Positions 49,922 to 59,947 are shown, numbered from the stretch's first letter. The stretch: DNA of 64,000 nucleotides from Lysobacter soli (GCF_003382285.1 NZ_QTJR01000013.1:35266-99265); one strand, 5' to 3'. Notes: generated from the sequence alone by a model not told the origin. Numbers and translations: made by a program.

Positions 49922-52021
49922 TCAGAACGTCACCGACCAGCTGTTGATGTAGCCGGTGTCGCCGGCCGCGTTGTCGTTCACGCGCAGCTTCCACGTGCCG
50001 TTGAGCGGCTCGGTGGACAGGTTGAACGTCACCGTCTTGTTGACGTTGTCCGCGCTGCCGCCGGTGCGGTTGTGCACGTTGTAGAGGCTGCCGTCCGGCG
50101 CGACGAGGTCCACCTTCAGGTCGCCCTGGTAGGTGTGCACGATCGCGACGGTGACCGACGCGTTGGTCGGCGCGTTGCCGGTGCGGCCGGAGACCGTGAT
50201 CGGGCTGTCGACCGTGGCGTTGTCGCTGATCGTGTAGTCCGTGGCGTTGCTGTAGGTCTGCGTGCCGCCGCCACCGCCGGCGGTGTAGCTGCCGGTGAGG
50301 CTCAGGCCGGAGAACGTCGAGTAGCCGCGCACCAGCACGTGGTACGTGCCAGCCTGGGCCGTGGCGATGTTGCAGGTCTCGGCGTTGGTGCTGCCTTCCG
50401 ACTTGCAGTCGTAGCTGGTCGTGGTCGGCGCGCTGCCGAACTTCACGAACAGGTCCGCATCGCCGCTGCCGCCGGAGGTGACGAACTTCAGCCCGGTGGC
50501 GCCGGCCGGCACGGCCAGCGTGTAGCGCAGTTCGGTGCCGGCGCTGCCCGACAGCCCGGTCACCGGCGTGCCGTTGGTGAGCGTGCCGGTCGGCGGCGGC
50601 GTGGTGCCGTTGGCGGCATCAACCACGGCCTTCGCGTTGAGGATGCCCGGACCGATCGACTGCGACGGCGTGGACGGGAACGGGGTGACGTTCGCCTTGA
50701 TGATCGACTCCACCTGCGCCGGCGTCTTCGGCGTCGTCGCCGCGGCCTGCAGCAGCGCGACCACGCCCGCGACATGCGGCGTCGCCATCGAGGTGCCGTT
50801 GTAGGACGCGTAGGTTTCCGCGCCCGGCGTCGTCGAACCGCTGTTGAGCGTGGACAGGATGTTCGAGCCGGGCGCTGCGATGTCGATCAGCGAGCCGTAG
50901 TTGGAGAAGCTCGAACGCGCACCGGTGCTGGTGATCGACGCCACCGCGATGACGTTGTTGCAGTTCGCCGGCGAGGCATTGGACACGTTGGTGTTGTCGT
51001 TGCCGGCGGCGATCACCAGCGTGGTGCCGCGCGAGACGGCGCCGTTGATCGCGGTCTGCGTGGTGGTGCCGCAGGCACCGCTGCCGCCGAGGCTGAGGTT
51101 GATGACCTCGGCCGGGTTCGCGTTCGCCGGGACGCCGCTGACGGTGCCGCCGGAGGCCCAGATGATCGCGTCGGCGATGTCGGAGTCGTAACCGCCGCAG
51201 GTGCCCAGCACGCGCACCGGCACGATCTTCGCGCCGTATGCCACGCCGGCCACGCCCTTGGCGTTGTTGGTCACCGCGGCGATCGTGCCGGCCACGTGCG
51301 TGCCGTGCCAGCTCGACGGTTGCGCGGCGTGCGAGCCGCCGCACTGGTTCGCGCTGACCCAGTCGCCCGGATCGCTCGGGTCGCTGTCGCGGCCGTTGCC
51401 GTCGTTGGAGACGGTGGTGTCGATGATGAAGTCGTAGCCCGGCAGCACGTTCGCCGACAGGTCGCTGTGGCTGGTGATGCCGGTATCGAGCACGGCGACG
51501 ACCGAGCCCGCGCCATTGGTCACGTCCCACGCCTGGTTGGCCTTGATGCCGTAGGTGCCCGAATAGCCCCACTGCTCGGAATAGCGCGTGTCGTTGGGCG
51601 TGAGGTACGGCTTGTTGAGCTTGTCGACCTCGACGTATTCGACGTTGGGGTCCGCGGCGATCTGGCGCATCAGGCTTTCGGCCTCGACGCGGTCCAGCTT
51701 GCGGTCGGCGCGCACGACGTCGGCGCCGGTGGCGATGCGTCGGACGTGGCGCACGCCCAGTGCCTTGCCGGCACCGGCGGTGCGGGCGGCGGAGCTGAGG
51801 GCGCTCTGCAGCGTGGAGACGTTGGCGCGTTCGGCGCTGCCGTCCTTGTACTTCACGATGAAGCGGTCGCTCCCGGCCTGGGCATCCAGCCCGGACAGGT
51901 TGACGCGGGCCTGCTGCGCAAGCGCCGGCGCCGCCAGCGCGGACGACAGGGCGATGGCGGTGGCGATCGAAAGCGCGTGCGCGCGGAGACCACGGTTACG
52001 ACGACGGTCATTCGAAGACAT
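49922..52021 (-). CDS. Secreted subtilisin-like (S8) serine protease with PPC and P-domains
   Basis: The 699-residue precursor starts at 52021. The signal peptide ends near APALAQ (residue 36), an I9-like propeptide spans about 50-135, and the S8 domain has the complete triad Asp179 (VAVLDTG), His239 (WHGTHVAG) and Ser411 (NGTSMATPHVAG). A PPC domain follows at about 480-580. The P-domain at about 590-699 closely matches the neighbouring protease. It is probably an abundant extracellular enzyme, as in predatory Lysobacter. Confidence 0.96.
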   Translation of the reverse strand: MSSNDRRRNRGLRAHALSIATAIALSSALAAPALAQQARVNLSGLDAQAGSDRFIVKYKDGSAERANVSTLQSALSSAARTAGAGKALGVRHVRRIATGADVVRADRKLDRVEAESLMRQIAADPNVEYVEVDKLNKPYLTPNDTRYSEQWGYSGTYGIKANQAWDVTNGAGSVVAVLDTGITSHSDLSANVLPGYDFIIDTTVSNDGNGRDSDPSDPGDWVSANQCGGSHAAQPSSWHGTHVAGTIAAVTNNAKGVAGVAYGAKIVPVRVLGTCGGYDSDIADAIIWASGGTVSGVPANANPAEVINLSLGGSGACGTTTQTAINGAVSRGTTLVIAAGNDNTNVSNASPANCNNVIAVASITSTGARSSFSNYGSLIDIAAPGSNILSTLNSGSTTPGAETYASYNGTSMATPHVAGVVALLQAAATTPKTPAQVESIIKANVTPFPSTPSQSIGPGILNAKAVVDAANGTTPPPTGTLTNGTPVTGLSGSAGTELRYTLAVPAGATGLKFVTSGGSGDADLFVKFGSAPTTTSYDCKSEGSTNAETCNIATAQAGTYHVLVRGYSTFSGLSLTGSYTAGGGGGTQTYSNATDYTISDNATVDSPITVSGRTGNAPTNASVTVAIVHTYQGDLKVDLVAPDGSLYNVHNRTGGSADNVNKTVTFNLSTEPLNGTWKLRVNDNAAGDTGYINSWSVTF

Positions 52022-52528
52022 CTGGTGGAACCCCCGAAGTTGGACTGCGTGATGGAAGGCCCGCCTACCGGCGCGCGAACGCGCCGTGCGGCCGGCCTTG
52101 TGTACGGGCGCCGCATCGAGGCGGTCGACCGTTCTTCCAGCTGACACCCCCGGTGCCGCAGAGACTGCGACAGCCCGGCATCACGCAATCCGGGGTCTCG
52201 GCGGTTTCCCGCCCCCTGTTCCGCGACCCTGCCTGCGCAGTTGCCGGGACTTCACCCTTCTCCGGCCCGGTACCGGATGGGGTCCGCCCTTGGCCGGAAC
52301 CGGAGGGCGTTTCAACACAACGCGACATGTACCCGACGCCCCACCGTTCATCGAAGCAACTGTTAACGCAAAGTCGCCAACTGCGGACGGCGTCACTGTT
52401 CAGCGGTCGGGATGTGAAGAGTGCGCCCGGTGGACATCACAAACGCGAACGCCCCGCGGTGCGGGGCGCTCTGCGTTGCAGCATGACGGCGGCGTGAAGG
52501 CGGGCCGTCGAACGGGTCGGGAATCGGG
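52022..52528 (-). promoter_or_regulatory. Long upstream region of the S8 protease, structured leader
   Basis: No gene is seen in these 507 nt. In the S8 sense, the part nearest the gene can fold. A composite hairpin at 52193-52229 pairs GGGTC with GACCC around an inner GGCGG / CCGCC stem closed by a GAAA tetraloop, and further GC-rich stems flank it. I could not match it to a known riboswitch by eye. No confident promoter is visible. Confidence 0.4.
52450..52468 (-). terminator. Terminator-like hairpin after sufT
   Basis: The 8-bp stem CGCCCCGC / GCGGGGCG with a 3-nt loop lies about 60 nt after the sufT stop. It is followed on the minus strand by the moderately T-rich TTCGCGTTTGTG. Confidence 0.6.
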
Positions 52529-53086
52529 CTAGAACATGCCGGTTTCGAGCCGCGCCGCCTCGGACATCATCGTCCGGTTCCACGGCGGGTCGAACACCAG
52601 GTCGACGTCGGCTTCGGCGACGGTCGGGATCATCTCCAGCTTGTCGCGCACGTCGGCGACGAGGATGTCGCCCATGCCGCAGGCCGGCGCGGTCAGCGTC
52701 ATGCGCACTTCGACGCGGCGCTGGCCGGGGTTTTCCGGATGCGGAAGGATGCGCGCCTCGTACACCAGGCCCAGGTCCACGACGTTGATCGGGATTTCCG
52801 GATCGAAGCAGGTGCGCAGCTGGCGCCACACCATCTGCTCGACTGCCTCGTCGTCGGCGCCTTCGGGCAGTTCGAGCGGTTCGGGCGGTTCCTTGCCGAT
52901 GGCGTCGGCATCGCGCCCGGCCACACGGAACAGGTTGCCTTCGACGAAGACGGTGTAGCTGCCGCCCAGACCCTGCGTGATGTAACCGACGCTGCCGGCC
53001 GGCAGGGTCACCTGCTCGCCCTGGGGCACCATGACAACGGCGCAATCGCGCTCGAATCGGACGGGTTCGCTGCTGCGGGAATACAT
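52529..53086 (-). CDS. sufT: Fe-S cluster assembly protein SufT
   Basis: SufT helps mature iron-sulfur proteins and contains a MIP18/DUF59 domain. I start at the ATG at 53086 (MYSRSSEPVRFERDCAVV, 185 aa); the reading frame is open upstream but without homology. The N-terminal part has VPQGEQVTLPAGSVGYITQG. The DUF59 part has CFDPEIPINVVDLGLVYEAR and the conserved Cys in TLTAPACGMGDILVADV. It stands alone, without other suf genes nearby. Confidence 0.93.
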   Translation of the reverse strand: MYSRSSEPVRFERDCAVVMVPQGEQVTLPAGSVGYITQGLGGSYTVFVEGNLFRVAGRDADAIGKEPPEPLELPEGADDEAVEQMVWRQLRTCFDPEIPINVVDLGLVYEARILPHPENPGQRRVEVRMTLTAPACGMGDILVADVRDKLEMIPTVAEADVDLVFDPPWNRTMMSEAARLETGMF

Positions 53087-53264
53087 GCCGGGAAGATTGG
53101 GGGTGCGCGGTGGCGGCACAAGAGCGCGCATTCTACCGGCAGCACCCGCGCCACGACCGCCCGCCAGCGCGACGCAGCGTGCCGGATGCGGTTTCCGCCG
53201 GTTCCTGCCGTGCGCTGGGGGCTTGCCGGCTATGCTGTGCGGCCTCCCGCCGCCAGAGCGTTCG

Positions 53265-53684
53265 ATGACCGCAGTTGCCCCGCCCGCCCGCCGCGCCACC
53301 TGGTTCTCGTGGCTGCTGTTGCTGCTGGGCGCTTTCGGTTTCGCGGCGGTCTGGGTCCTCGCGAGCCTCTACACGGGCCGCCAGCTCGGCTGGATGGCGG
53401 TGCTCGGCGCGCTCGACATCGCCTGGATGCTGCGCCTGGGCGGCTGGCAGCGCGGGTGGGGACGCATGCTCGCCGGCGTCGGCGCGACGGCCGCCATCGT
53501 GATCGCCTCGAACTGGTTCATCGCCGCCACGCAGCTGGGCGGGATGCTCGGACTGGATCCGTGGGACTCGGCAATGCGCCTGGGCTGGCACCACGCGTGG
53601 ATCCTGGTGACGCTGGCGAACCACGCGATGGACGCGGTCTGGATCACGGTGGGGCTGCTCGTCGCGGCGTGGTTGTCGCGCTGA
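53265..53684 (+). CDS. Four-helix membrane protein of unknown function
   Basis: The start at 53265 gives 139 residues: a short basic N-terminus, then about four membrane segments, including WFSWLLLLLGAFGFAAVWVL and WILVTLANHAMDAVWITVGL. I do not recognise a family. It lies between the divergent sufT gene and the convergent MocR gene and has no obvious operon partner. Confidence 0.75.
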   Translation: MTAVAPPARRATWFSWLLLLLGAFGFAAVWVLASLYTGRQLGWMAVLGALDIAWMLRLGGWQRGWGRMLAGVGATAAIVIASNWFIAATQLGGMLGLDPWDSAMRLGWHHAWILVTLANHAMDAVWITVGLLVAAWLSR

Positions 53685-53711
53685 GGCCTCCATCCTTGCG
53701 ACCAGAGGATT

Positions 53712-53740
53712 AGCCCTTCTCCCGCGAGCGGGAGAGGGCT
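53712..53740 (-). terminator. Stem overlapping the MocR stop codon (repeat-derived)
   Basis: AGCCCTTCTCCCG pairs with CGGGAGAGGGCT (one extra base) around CGAG. It resembles the AGCCCCTCTCCC repeat family. The TAG stop of the regulator lies inside its arm, so the repeat supplies both the stop and a terminator-like stem. Confidence 0.6.
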
Positions 53741-55184
53741 AGTTCACGGCGTCGAACTCGTCCAGGCACGTCTCGAACACCGACACCGCCTGCTCGATCT
53801 CCGCCACCGACAGCCCGCAGTAGCCCAACAAGAGGCCGGCGCGGTCTGGCGGCGCGAGGTAGTACGGCGCGATCGGGTACAGCCCCAGGCCCAGGCTGCG
53901 CGCGCGGGCGATGAAGGCTTCGCCGTCGGCCGCGGTGCGATCGGTCAGCCACACGACCAGATGCATGCCCGCATGCGAATCGTTGATCGTCAGCCGCCCT
54001 CGGCTGCAGCGATGCAGGCCGTCGAGCAGCGCGTCGCGCCGTTCCTTCAGCGTCTTCCACGCGCGGCGCAGGTGGCGTTCGAAACCGCCGTCGACGATGA
54101 ACCGCGCCAGCGCTGCCTGCTCGATGCCGCAGGAGCCGAAATCGTCCTGCCACTTGGCGTTGACGTAATCGCCGCGCAGGCCCGCCGGCACCACGAGGTA
54201 ACCCAGCCGCAGCGACGGGAACATCGCCTTGGAGAACGTGCCGACGTAGATGACGCGGTCGGCATCGTCCAGCGATCGCAGCGCCGCCAGCGGGCGCGCG
54301 TCGTAGCGGAACTCGCCGTCGTAGTCGTCCTCGAGGATCCAGCTGCCGTTGCGTCGCGCGTAGTCGAGCAACTGCAGCCGGCGAGGCAGCGAGAGCACGG
54401 CGCCGGTGGGGAACTGGTGCGACGGTGTCACGCAGATGAGCTTGGGAGGCGTAGACGGCAGCTCATCGACCTTCAGGCCGTGTTCGTCGACGTCGAGCGT
54501 GCTCACCTTCGCGCCGTGGATCTGCAGCGCTTCGCGCATCGCCGAGTAGTGCGGCTCCTCCAGCAACACCTCGTCGTTCTGGTCGAGCAGCACGCGCGCG
54601 GTCAGCGCGACGGCCTGCTGCGTGCCGGCGACGATCACCACGTCCTGCGGTTCGGCCTGGATGCCGCGCCGCCGCGCGAGGTAGTCACACACCGCCTCGC
54701 GCAGCGCCGGCACGCCCTGGGAGGCGGGATAGTTCGTCGAGGTGTACGCGGCCGCATGCGCGAGTTCGCGCGCCCACGCGCTCGTGAGCGCGGGGTTGGT
54801 CAGCGGCACGCCGTACTGGAAGGCGTAGCGCACGCCGGGAATCGCGCGGCCCGGAATGCGCAGGTGGTCGTGCACGATGCGCGCGCGTCGGGCGAACTGC
54901 GACTGCGCCGGCAGCGGCGAGTCCACCGCGTGCAGCGGGCGGGCATCCTGCAGCGGCGGCGTCACGTAGCTGCCGGAACCGACGCGGCCATCGACGAAGC
55001 CTTCCGCCCGCAGCTGTTCGTACGCGGCGAGCACGGTGTTGCGCGACAGGCCGAGTTCGCGCGCGAGCTGGCGCGTCGCCGGCAGTCGCGCGCCCTCGCT
55101 GACGCGCCCCGCGAAGACGGCACTCTTCAGCGCCCGCGTCAGTTGTGCGTGGAGCGGGCCGCGGCCGTCGAGCTGCAGGTGCAT
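53739..55184 (-). CDS. MocR-type (GntR/aminotransferase) transcriptional regulator
   Basis: The 481-residue protein (start 55184, GGAGAG upstream) joins an N-terminal GntR winged helix (RLPATRQLARELGLSRNTVL, near residue 33) to a fold-type I aminotransferase domain. Lys319 in VGTFSKAMFPSLRLGYL is the PLP-binding lysine, so it may sense pyridoxal phosphate or an amine. PdxR regulators have this layout, but no pdx gene is adjacent. It diverges from a membrane-protein gene across a 122-nt gap with palindromes. Confidence 0.93.
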   Translation of the reverse strand: MHLQLDGRGPLHAQLTRALKSAVFAGRVSEGARLPATRQLARELGLSRNTVLAAYEQLRAEGFVDGRVGSGSYVTPPLQDARPLHAVDSPLPAQSQFARRARIVHDHLRIPGRAIPGVRYAFQYGVPLTNPALTSAWARELAHAAAYTSTNYPASQGVPALREAVCDYLARRRGIQAEPQDVVIVAGTQQAVALTARVLLDQNDEVLLEEPHYSAMREALQIHGAKVSTLDVDEHGLKVDELPSTPPKLICVTPSHQFPTGAVLSLPRRLQLLDYARRNGSWILEDDYDGEFRYDARPLAALRSLDDADRVIYVGTFSKAMFPSLRLGYLVVPAGLRGDYVNAKWQDDFGSCGIEQAALARFIVDGGFERHLRRAWKTLKERRDALLDGLHRCSRGRLTINDSHAGMHLVVWLTDRTAADGEAFIARARSLGLGLYPIAPYYLAPPDRAGLLLGYCGLSVAEIEQAVSVFETCLDEFDAVN

Positions 55185-55216
55185 GGCGGACTCTCCGGAT
55201 GAATGTGGCGTCGGTC

Positions 55217-55286
55217 GAATGGCCCCATTCAACCCCCCTGAATTGGCCCTTGCCAGTGCCAATTGCGCGCGGCCTCATAGGGCCAT
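55217..55286. promoter_or_regulatory. Candidate operator sites of the MocR regulator
   Basis: The divergent gap holds GAATGGCCCCATTC (a perfect 6-2-6 palindrome, 55217-55230), AATTGGC...GCCAATT (7-bp arms, 10-nt spacer, 55241-55264) and an inverted half-site AGGGCCAT (55279-55286). All share a TGGCC core, in both orientations and close together, as expected for binding by a dimeric regulator. The binding factor is inferred from position. Confidence 0.55.
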
Positions 55287-55306
55287 TCGCCCGCCGGAGT
55301 GCGTCG

Positions 55307-55822
55307 ATGAAAGCCAGTGCCCGCCCGTTCGCCCCGTCCCGCGTCCGCGCGGCGTCCTCGCGCCCGGCCCTGTGGGCCTGGATTGCCCTGGGCGGCCTGG
55401 CTGTCGGCAGCGCGGACATGCTGTTCGCGATGGCCTGGTGGGCGCAGTCCGACACCCCGCCGGCGCGGATCCTGCAGTCGGTCTGGGCATGGATCGTCGG
55501 CCGCGAGGCGGCTTTCGGCGGCGGAGCCGCGACCGCCTTCGCCGGTGCGGCGCTCTACTTCGTACTGATGTCGGCGATCGTCGCGATCTACCACGCCGCG
55601 GCGCGCGAGCACCGCGTGCTGCGCGAACGCCCGATCCTGCTCGGCGCCCTGTATGGCGCGGCGTGGTTCGTGCTGCTGCACCTGATCGTCGTGCCGCTGT
55701 TCTCGGCGGCACCGCCCAAGCGCTTCATCCCCGATTGGTACCTCGCCTGCCTGCTGGCGCACATGGTGCTGATCGGCATTCCCGCCGCGTGGATGTCGCG
55801 TCGCTGGTACGGCATGCGCTGA
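55307..55822 (+). CDS. Four-helix membrane protein, paralogue 1
   Basis: The start at 55307 gives 171 residues after a basic Ala/Arg-rich N-terminus. Helices include LWAWIALGGLAVGSADMLFA and LYFVLMSAIVAIYHAAAREH. The order GG..AG..D.L.A, then LYGAAWFVLLHLIVVPL, then AHMVLIGIPAAWMSRR, is repeated in the protein at 56924-57436. The shared length and motifs mark the two as paralogues. The family is not recognised with certainty. It diverges from the MocR gene. Confidence 0.82.
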   Translation: MKASARPFAPSRVRAASSRPALWAWIALGGLAVGSADMLFAMAWWAQSDTPPARILQSVWAWIVGREAAFGGGAATAFAGAALYFVLMSAIVAIYHAAAREHRVLRERPILLGALYGAAWFVLLHLIVVPLFSAAPPKRFIPDWYLACLLAHMVLIGIPAAWMSRRWYGMR

Positions 55823-56057
55823 GCGCCTCCCGACCGCGATGCGCTTGCAGACCGGATAGGCGAAGCGCATCGGGGTTCGCCTTCCGCTCTCGGATACCTC
55901 GTCCCCTGCTACAAGAGCGCGCGACATGAGCTTGATCTAAGCATTCGCCGGCCGTGGGGCCGGCGGCTTCGTCTTGCGTCGACCGCGCGAATGGCTCCTT
56001 CGCCGCGCAGTGGATTGGTTCTCCAAACGCATCGCACGCGCGACTAGCGTGGAGCCA

Positions 56058-56927
56058 ATGGCGCGATGCGCCGACCGGAATGACGACATGATGCTGCATC
56101 GCTACGTCCCGCCGTTCTCGCTTCCGCCGCATGGCGATGCGCTTGCCGCCGACGGCTGGCATGTGATCGCCGGGCGCGGTGCGGCCACGCTGCAGCTTCC
56201 GGCGCATTGGCCGTCGCTGTGGCTTCCGATGCGCGGTCGACTTTCGATGCAGGCGCAGGACGCACACTGGACGCTCTTCGGCGGCGAAGGCCAGCTGTGG
56301 CGCGCGGGCGCGCTGAACGTGCAGGCCTCGCACGAATCGCGCTGGCTCGCGCTCGTCGCCGCGCCGACCGTGTGGAACGCCGCGTTCGCCAGTTCGGCCC
56401 ACGACGAAGAGCCGCTGCCGTGGCGCGGCGATCCGGGCGACGGCGTGCACGAGGCAATGGAAGCCCTCGCGCACGACGACGATGCGCTCGCGATACTGGT
56501 CCCCGCGCTGATCGACCGCCAGCGCGACGTCGCCGCATGCCTGCCGCGCTGTCGCGGACGCACGCTCGCTCATCGCCGCCAGGCGCTGCTGCGCTTGCTC
56601 AATCTTCGGCACCTGATGCAATGCCATGTCGAAGCGGACGATGACGCGAGCATCGACGTGCCGTGGCTCGCCTCGCGCGCGCATTACTCGCCGGGCCACC
56701 TGATCCGGCTGCATCGCGCCGTGTTCGGCGAAACGCCGAGCGACTACTTCACGCGGCTTCGCCAGGCACGCGCGTGGGAGCTGGTGCGCGAAACCGACAT
56801 GCCGGTGGCGACGATCACGCACCGGCTCGGCTTCGAAAGCCAGAGCGCGTTCTGCCGCGCGTTCAAGCACGCCTTCGGGATGACCGCGACGCAGGCGCGC
56901 CGGGAGGCCGACGCATGCGCGGCATGA
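56058..56927 (+). CDS. AraC-family transcriptional regulator
   Basis: The C-terminal 100 residues carry two HTH motifs, HYSPGHLIRLHRAVFGETPS and the signature MPVATITHRLGFESQSAFCR ending FKHAFGMTATQARRE. The N-terminal part looks like a cupin-type sensor (SLPPHGDALAADGWHVIAGR). The start is uncertain: 56058 has GGAG close upstream (289 aa), 56091 would give 278 aa, and the frame opens at 55974. Its stop overlaps the next gene as ATGA. Confidence 0.88.
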   Translation: MARCADRNDDMMLHRYVPPFSLPPHGDALAADGWHVIAGRGAATLQLPAHWPSLWLPMRGRLSMQAQDAHWTLFGGEGQLWRAGALNVQASHESRWLALVAAPTVWNAAFASSAHDEEPLPWRGDPGDGVHEAMEALAHDDDALAILVPALIDRQRDVAACLPRCRGRTLAHRRQALLRLLNLRHLMQCHVEADDDASIDVPWLASRAHYSPGHLIRLHRAVFGETPSDYFTRLRQARAWELVRETDMPVATITHRLGFESQSAFCRAFKHAFGMTATQARREADACAA

Positions 56928-57436
56928 CGGCACGCGCGCTGGCGTGGGGCGCGTTCGGCGGGCTCCTCGCCGGGACGCTCGACATCCTCTACGCCACCAG
57001 CTTCTGGGCGCTGCGCGATGTGCCGGCGCAGCGCATCTTCCAGAGCATCGCCGCGGGCGCGCTGGGGCGTGCGGCCTTCACCGGCGGCTGGCCGACGGCG
57101 ATGCTCGGACTGTCGCTGCATTACCTGATCGCCGCCGCGATGGGCGTGGCGTACGCGTTCGCCGCGCGCGACGTCCCACCGCTGCGCGATCGCCCGTGGC
57201 GTTACGGCGCGCTCTACGGCCTGGCGCTGTACGCCTTCATGAATTTCGTCGTCGTGCCGCTGTCGGCATCGCCGCGCGGCGGTGCGCTGCCGATGTCGTG
57301 GACGGTGTGCAGCGTGATCGCGCACGTCGTGCTCGTGGGCTGGCCATGCGCGTGGTTCGCGCGCCGCGGCTGGGACGGCCGCTGGCGATCGTCGCGAACA
57401 TCGCCTTCGCCGGTACTCGCCGACCCGGCGATCTGA
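56924..57436 (+). CDS. Four-helix membrane protein, paralogue 2
   Basis: The start at 56924 overlaps the AraC stop as ATGA and gives 170 residues; 56915 is an alternative. Segments ALAWGAFGGLLAGTLDILYA, GLSLHYLIAAAMGVAYAFAA and ALYGLALYAFMNFVVVPLSA align with the protein at 55307-55822. The coupled AraC gene suggests its level is controlled. Function is unknown. Confidence 0.82.
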   Translation: MTARALAWGAFGGLLAGTLDILYATSFWALRDVPAQRIFQSIAAGALGRAAFTGGWPTAMLGLSLHYLIAAAMGVAYAFAARDVPPLRDRPWRYGALYGLALYAFMNFVVVPLSASPRGGALPMSWTVCSVIAHVVLVGWPCAWFARRGWDGRWRSSRTSPSPVLADPAI

Positions 57437-57534
57437 CGCACCCACATCGCGCTCCACCTTCGCTCGCGCGCCCGCAGGGAGCACGCGCGGCGCCGCACTG
57501 CGCGCTGCGGCCCGCACACGCATGGAGTTTCGAC

Positions 57535-58017
57535 ATGAACGTTGTGAAGCCTGCCCTGCTCGTCCTCGCCGTTTCGCTTGTGCTCGCCACCACGCCGGTT
57601 CGCGCCGGCGGCGATGGATGCAAGAAGATCCACGCCGACCTCGACGAGATCCAGTCCTCGCAAGGCTGCAATCCCGGTCTGACCAGCTGCTTCCTGGGCG
57701 AAGTCGACGGCAACCACGGCCTGCGCGGCACCACGCATTTCGCCGCCGACAGCGCGGTGTCGACGAGCCCGTCGACCTCGCCGAATTTCCTCATCTACAG
57801 CGGCCCGTTCGAATACCGCACCGGCCGCGGCAACATCACGGTTCGCGAAACCGGCGTGACCACCCGCGGCAGCGAAGGCGTGGTGACGGCGTACCAGCAG
57901 ATCGTGTCGGGCACCGGCGACTTCGCCGGCGCGACGGGCCATTTCTTTGTCAGCGGGCACAAGACCGGCGGGACGGTGGAGACGTTCGTCAACGGGGAGA
58001 TCTGCGGGGCGCGGTGA
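57535..58017 (+). CDS. Small secreted protein, possible AOC-like barrel
   Basis: The start at 57535 has GGAG 8 nt upstream and gives 160 residues. A Sec signal peptide (MNVVKPALLVLAVSLVLATT) ends near VRAG. The mature part is Gly/Thr-rich beta sequence with FEYRTGRGNITVRETGVTTR and SGTGDFAGATGHFFVSGHKT. The latter resembles the allene-oxide-cyclase/dirigent-type barrel seen in other bacterial secreted proteins; that match is tentative. Three cysteines occur in the first half and one near the end. Confidence 0.75.
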   Translation: MNVVKPALLVLAVSLVLATTPVRAGGDGCKKIHADLDEIQSSQGCNPGLTSCFLGEVDGNHGLRGTTHFAADSAVSTSPSTSPNFLIYSGPFEYRTGRGNITVRETGVTTRGSEGVVTAYQQIVSGTGDFAGATGHFFVSGHKTGGTVETFVNGEICGAR

Positions 58018-58075
58018 CGCGTTGCGCTGCGGGTGCCGATACGTACATGGCGAGCGGGAGCGTTTGCTCCTGCTC

Positions 58076-58101
58076 GTCATTCCCGCGAAGGCGGGAATCC
58101 A
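58076..58101. repeat. REP palindrome, forward
   Basis: GTCATTCCCGCGAAGGCGGGAATCCA forms a stem from TTCCCGC / GCGGGAA around a short loop. It pairs in inverted orientation with the copy at 58189-58214, making a BIME-like unit between convergent genes. The motif is common in Xanthomonadaceae genomes. Confidence 0.85.
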
Positions 58102-58188
58102 GCGACGTTACATGTTTTCCCGACGGCATTCGGCTTCCGGCGCGCGCGTTCGTGCTTTCGACGCTCACCGGTGAAGCGTGAAAAGTCC

Positions 58189-58214
58189 ATGGATTCCCGC
58201 CTTCGCGGGAATGA
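58189..58214. repeat. REP palindrome, inverted
   Basis: This is the exact inverted partner of the REP at 58076-58101. Together they lie between the secreted-protein gene (plus) and pntB (minus) and could form a large hairpin that ends or protects both transcripts. Confidence 0.85.
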
Positions 58215-58244
58215 CGAGCGAAGAATCGCCGCCCGTCATGCACC

Positions 58245-59632
<1,388 letters not shown>

Positions 59633-59636
<4 letters not shown>

Positions 59637-59947
59637 GCCTTGCCCCCGGACGTGCCGCCGGCCGGCTTCCGGCTGCTCTTGAACATGTCGAGCATCCGCT
59701 CGGTGACGACGTAACCGCCGGCGGCGTTGCCGGCGCCCAGCAGCACCGCGATGAAGCCGATGACCTTCTCCAGCGTGGTGTCGGCGTGCCCGAGCACCAC
59801 CATCGCACCGATCAGCACGATGCCGTGGATGAAGTTGGAACCCGACATCAGCGGCGTGTGCAGGATGACTGGCACGCGCGAGATGATCACGTGGCCGGCG
59901 ATGGCCGCCAGCATGAAGATGTACAAAGCCACGAACCCGTCGCCCAT
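59633..59947 (-). CDS. pntAB: NAD(P) transhydrogenase subunit alpha part 2
   Basis: The 104-residue protein is the membrane half (domain II) of the alpha subunit as a separate chain. It starts MGDGFVALYIFMLAAIAGHV and includes TPLMSGSNFIHGIVLIGAMV. It overlaps pntB by 4 nt. Its usual partner, the NAD-binding part 1, is not next to it but 2.15 kb away on the opposite strand. Confidence 0.95.

Noticed and set aside
53739..55184. Naming the MocR gene pdxR
   Set aside because: Domain layout fits PdxR but also many other MocR regulators, and no vitamin B6 gene is adjacent.
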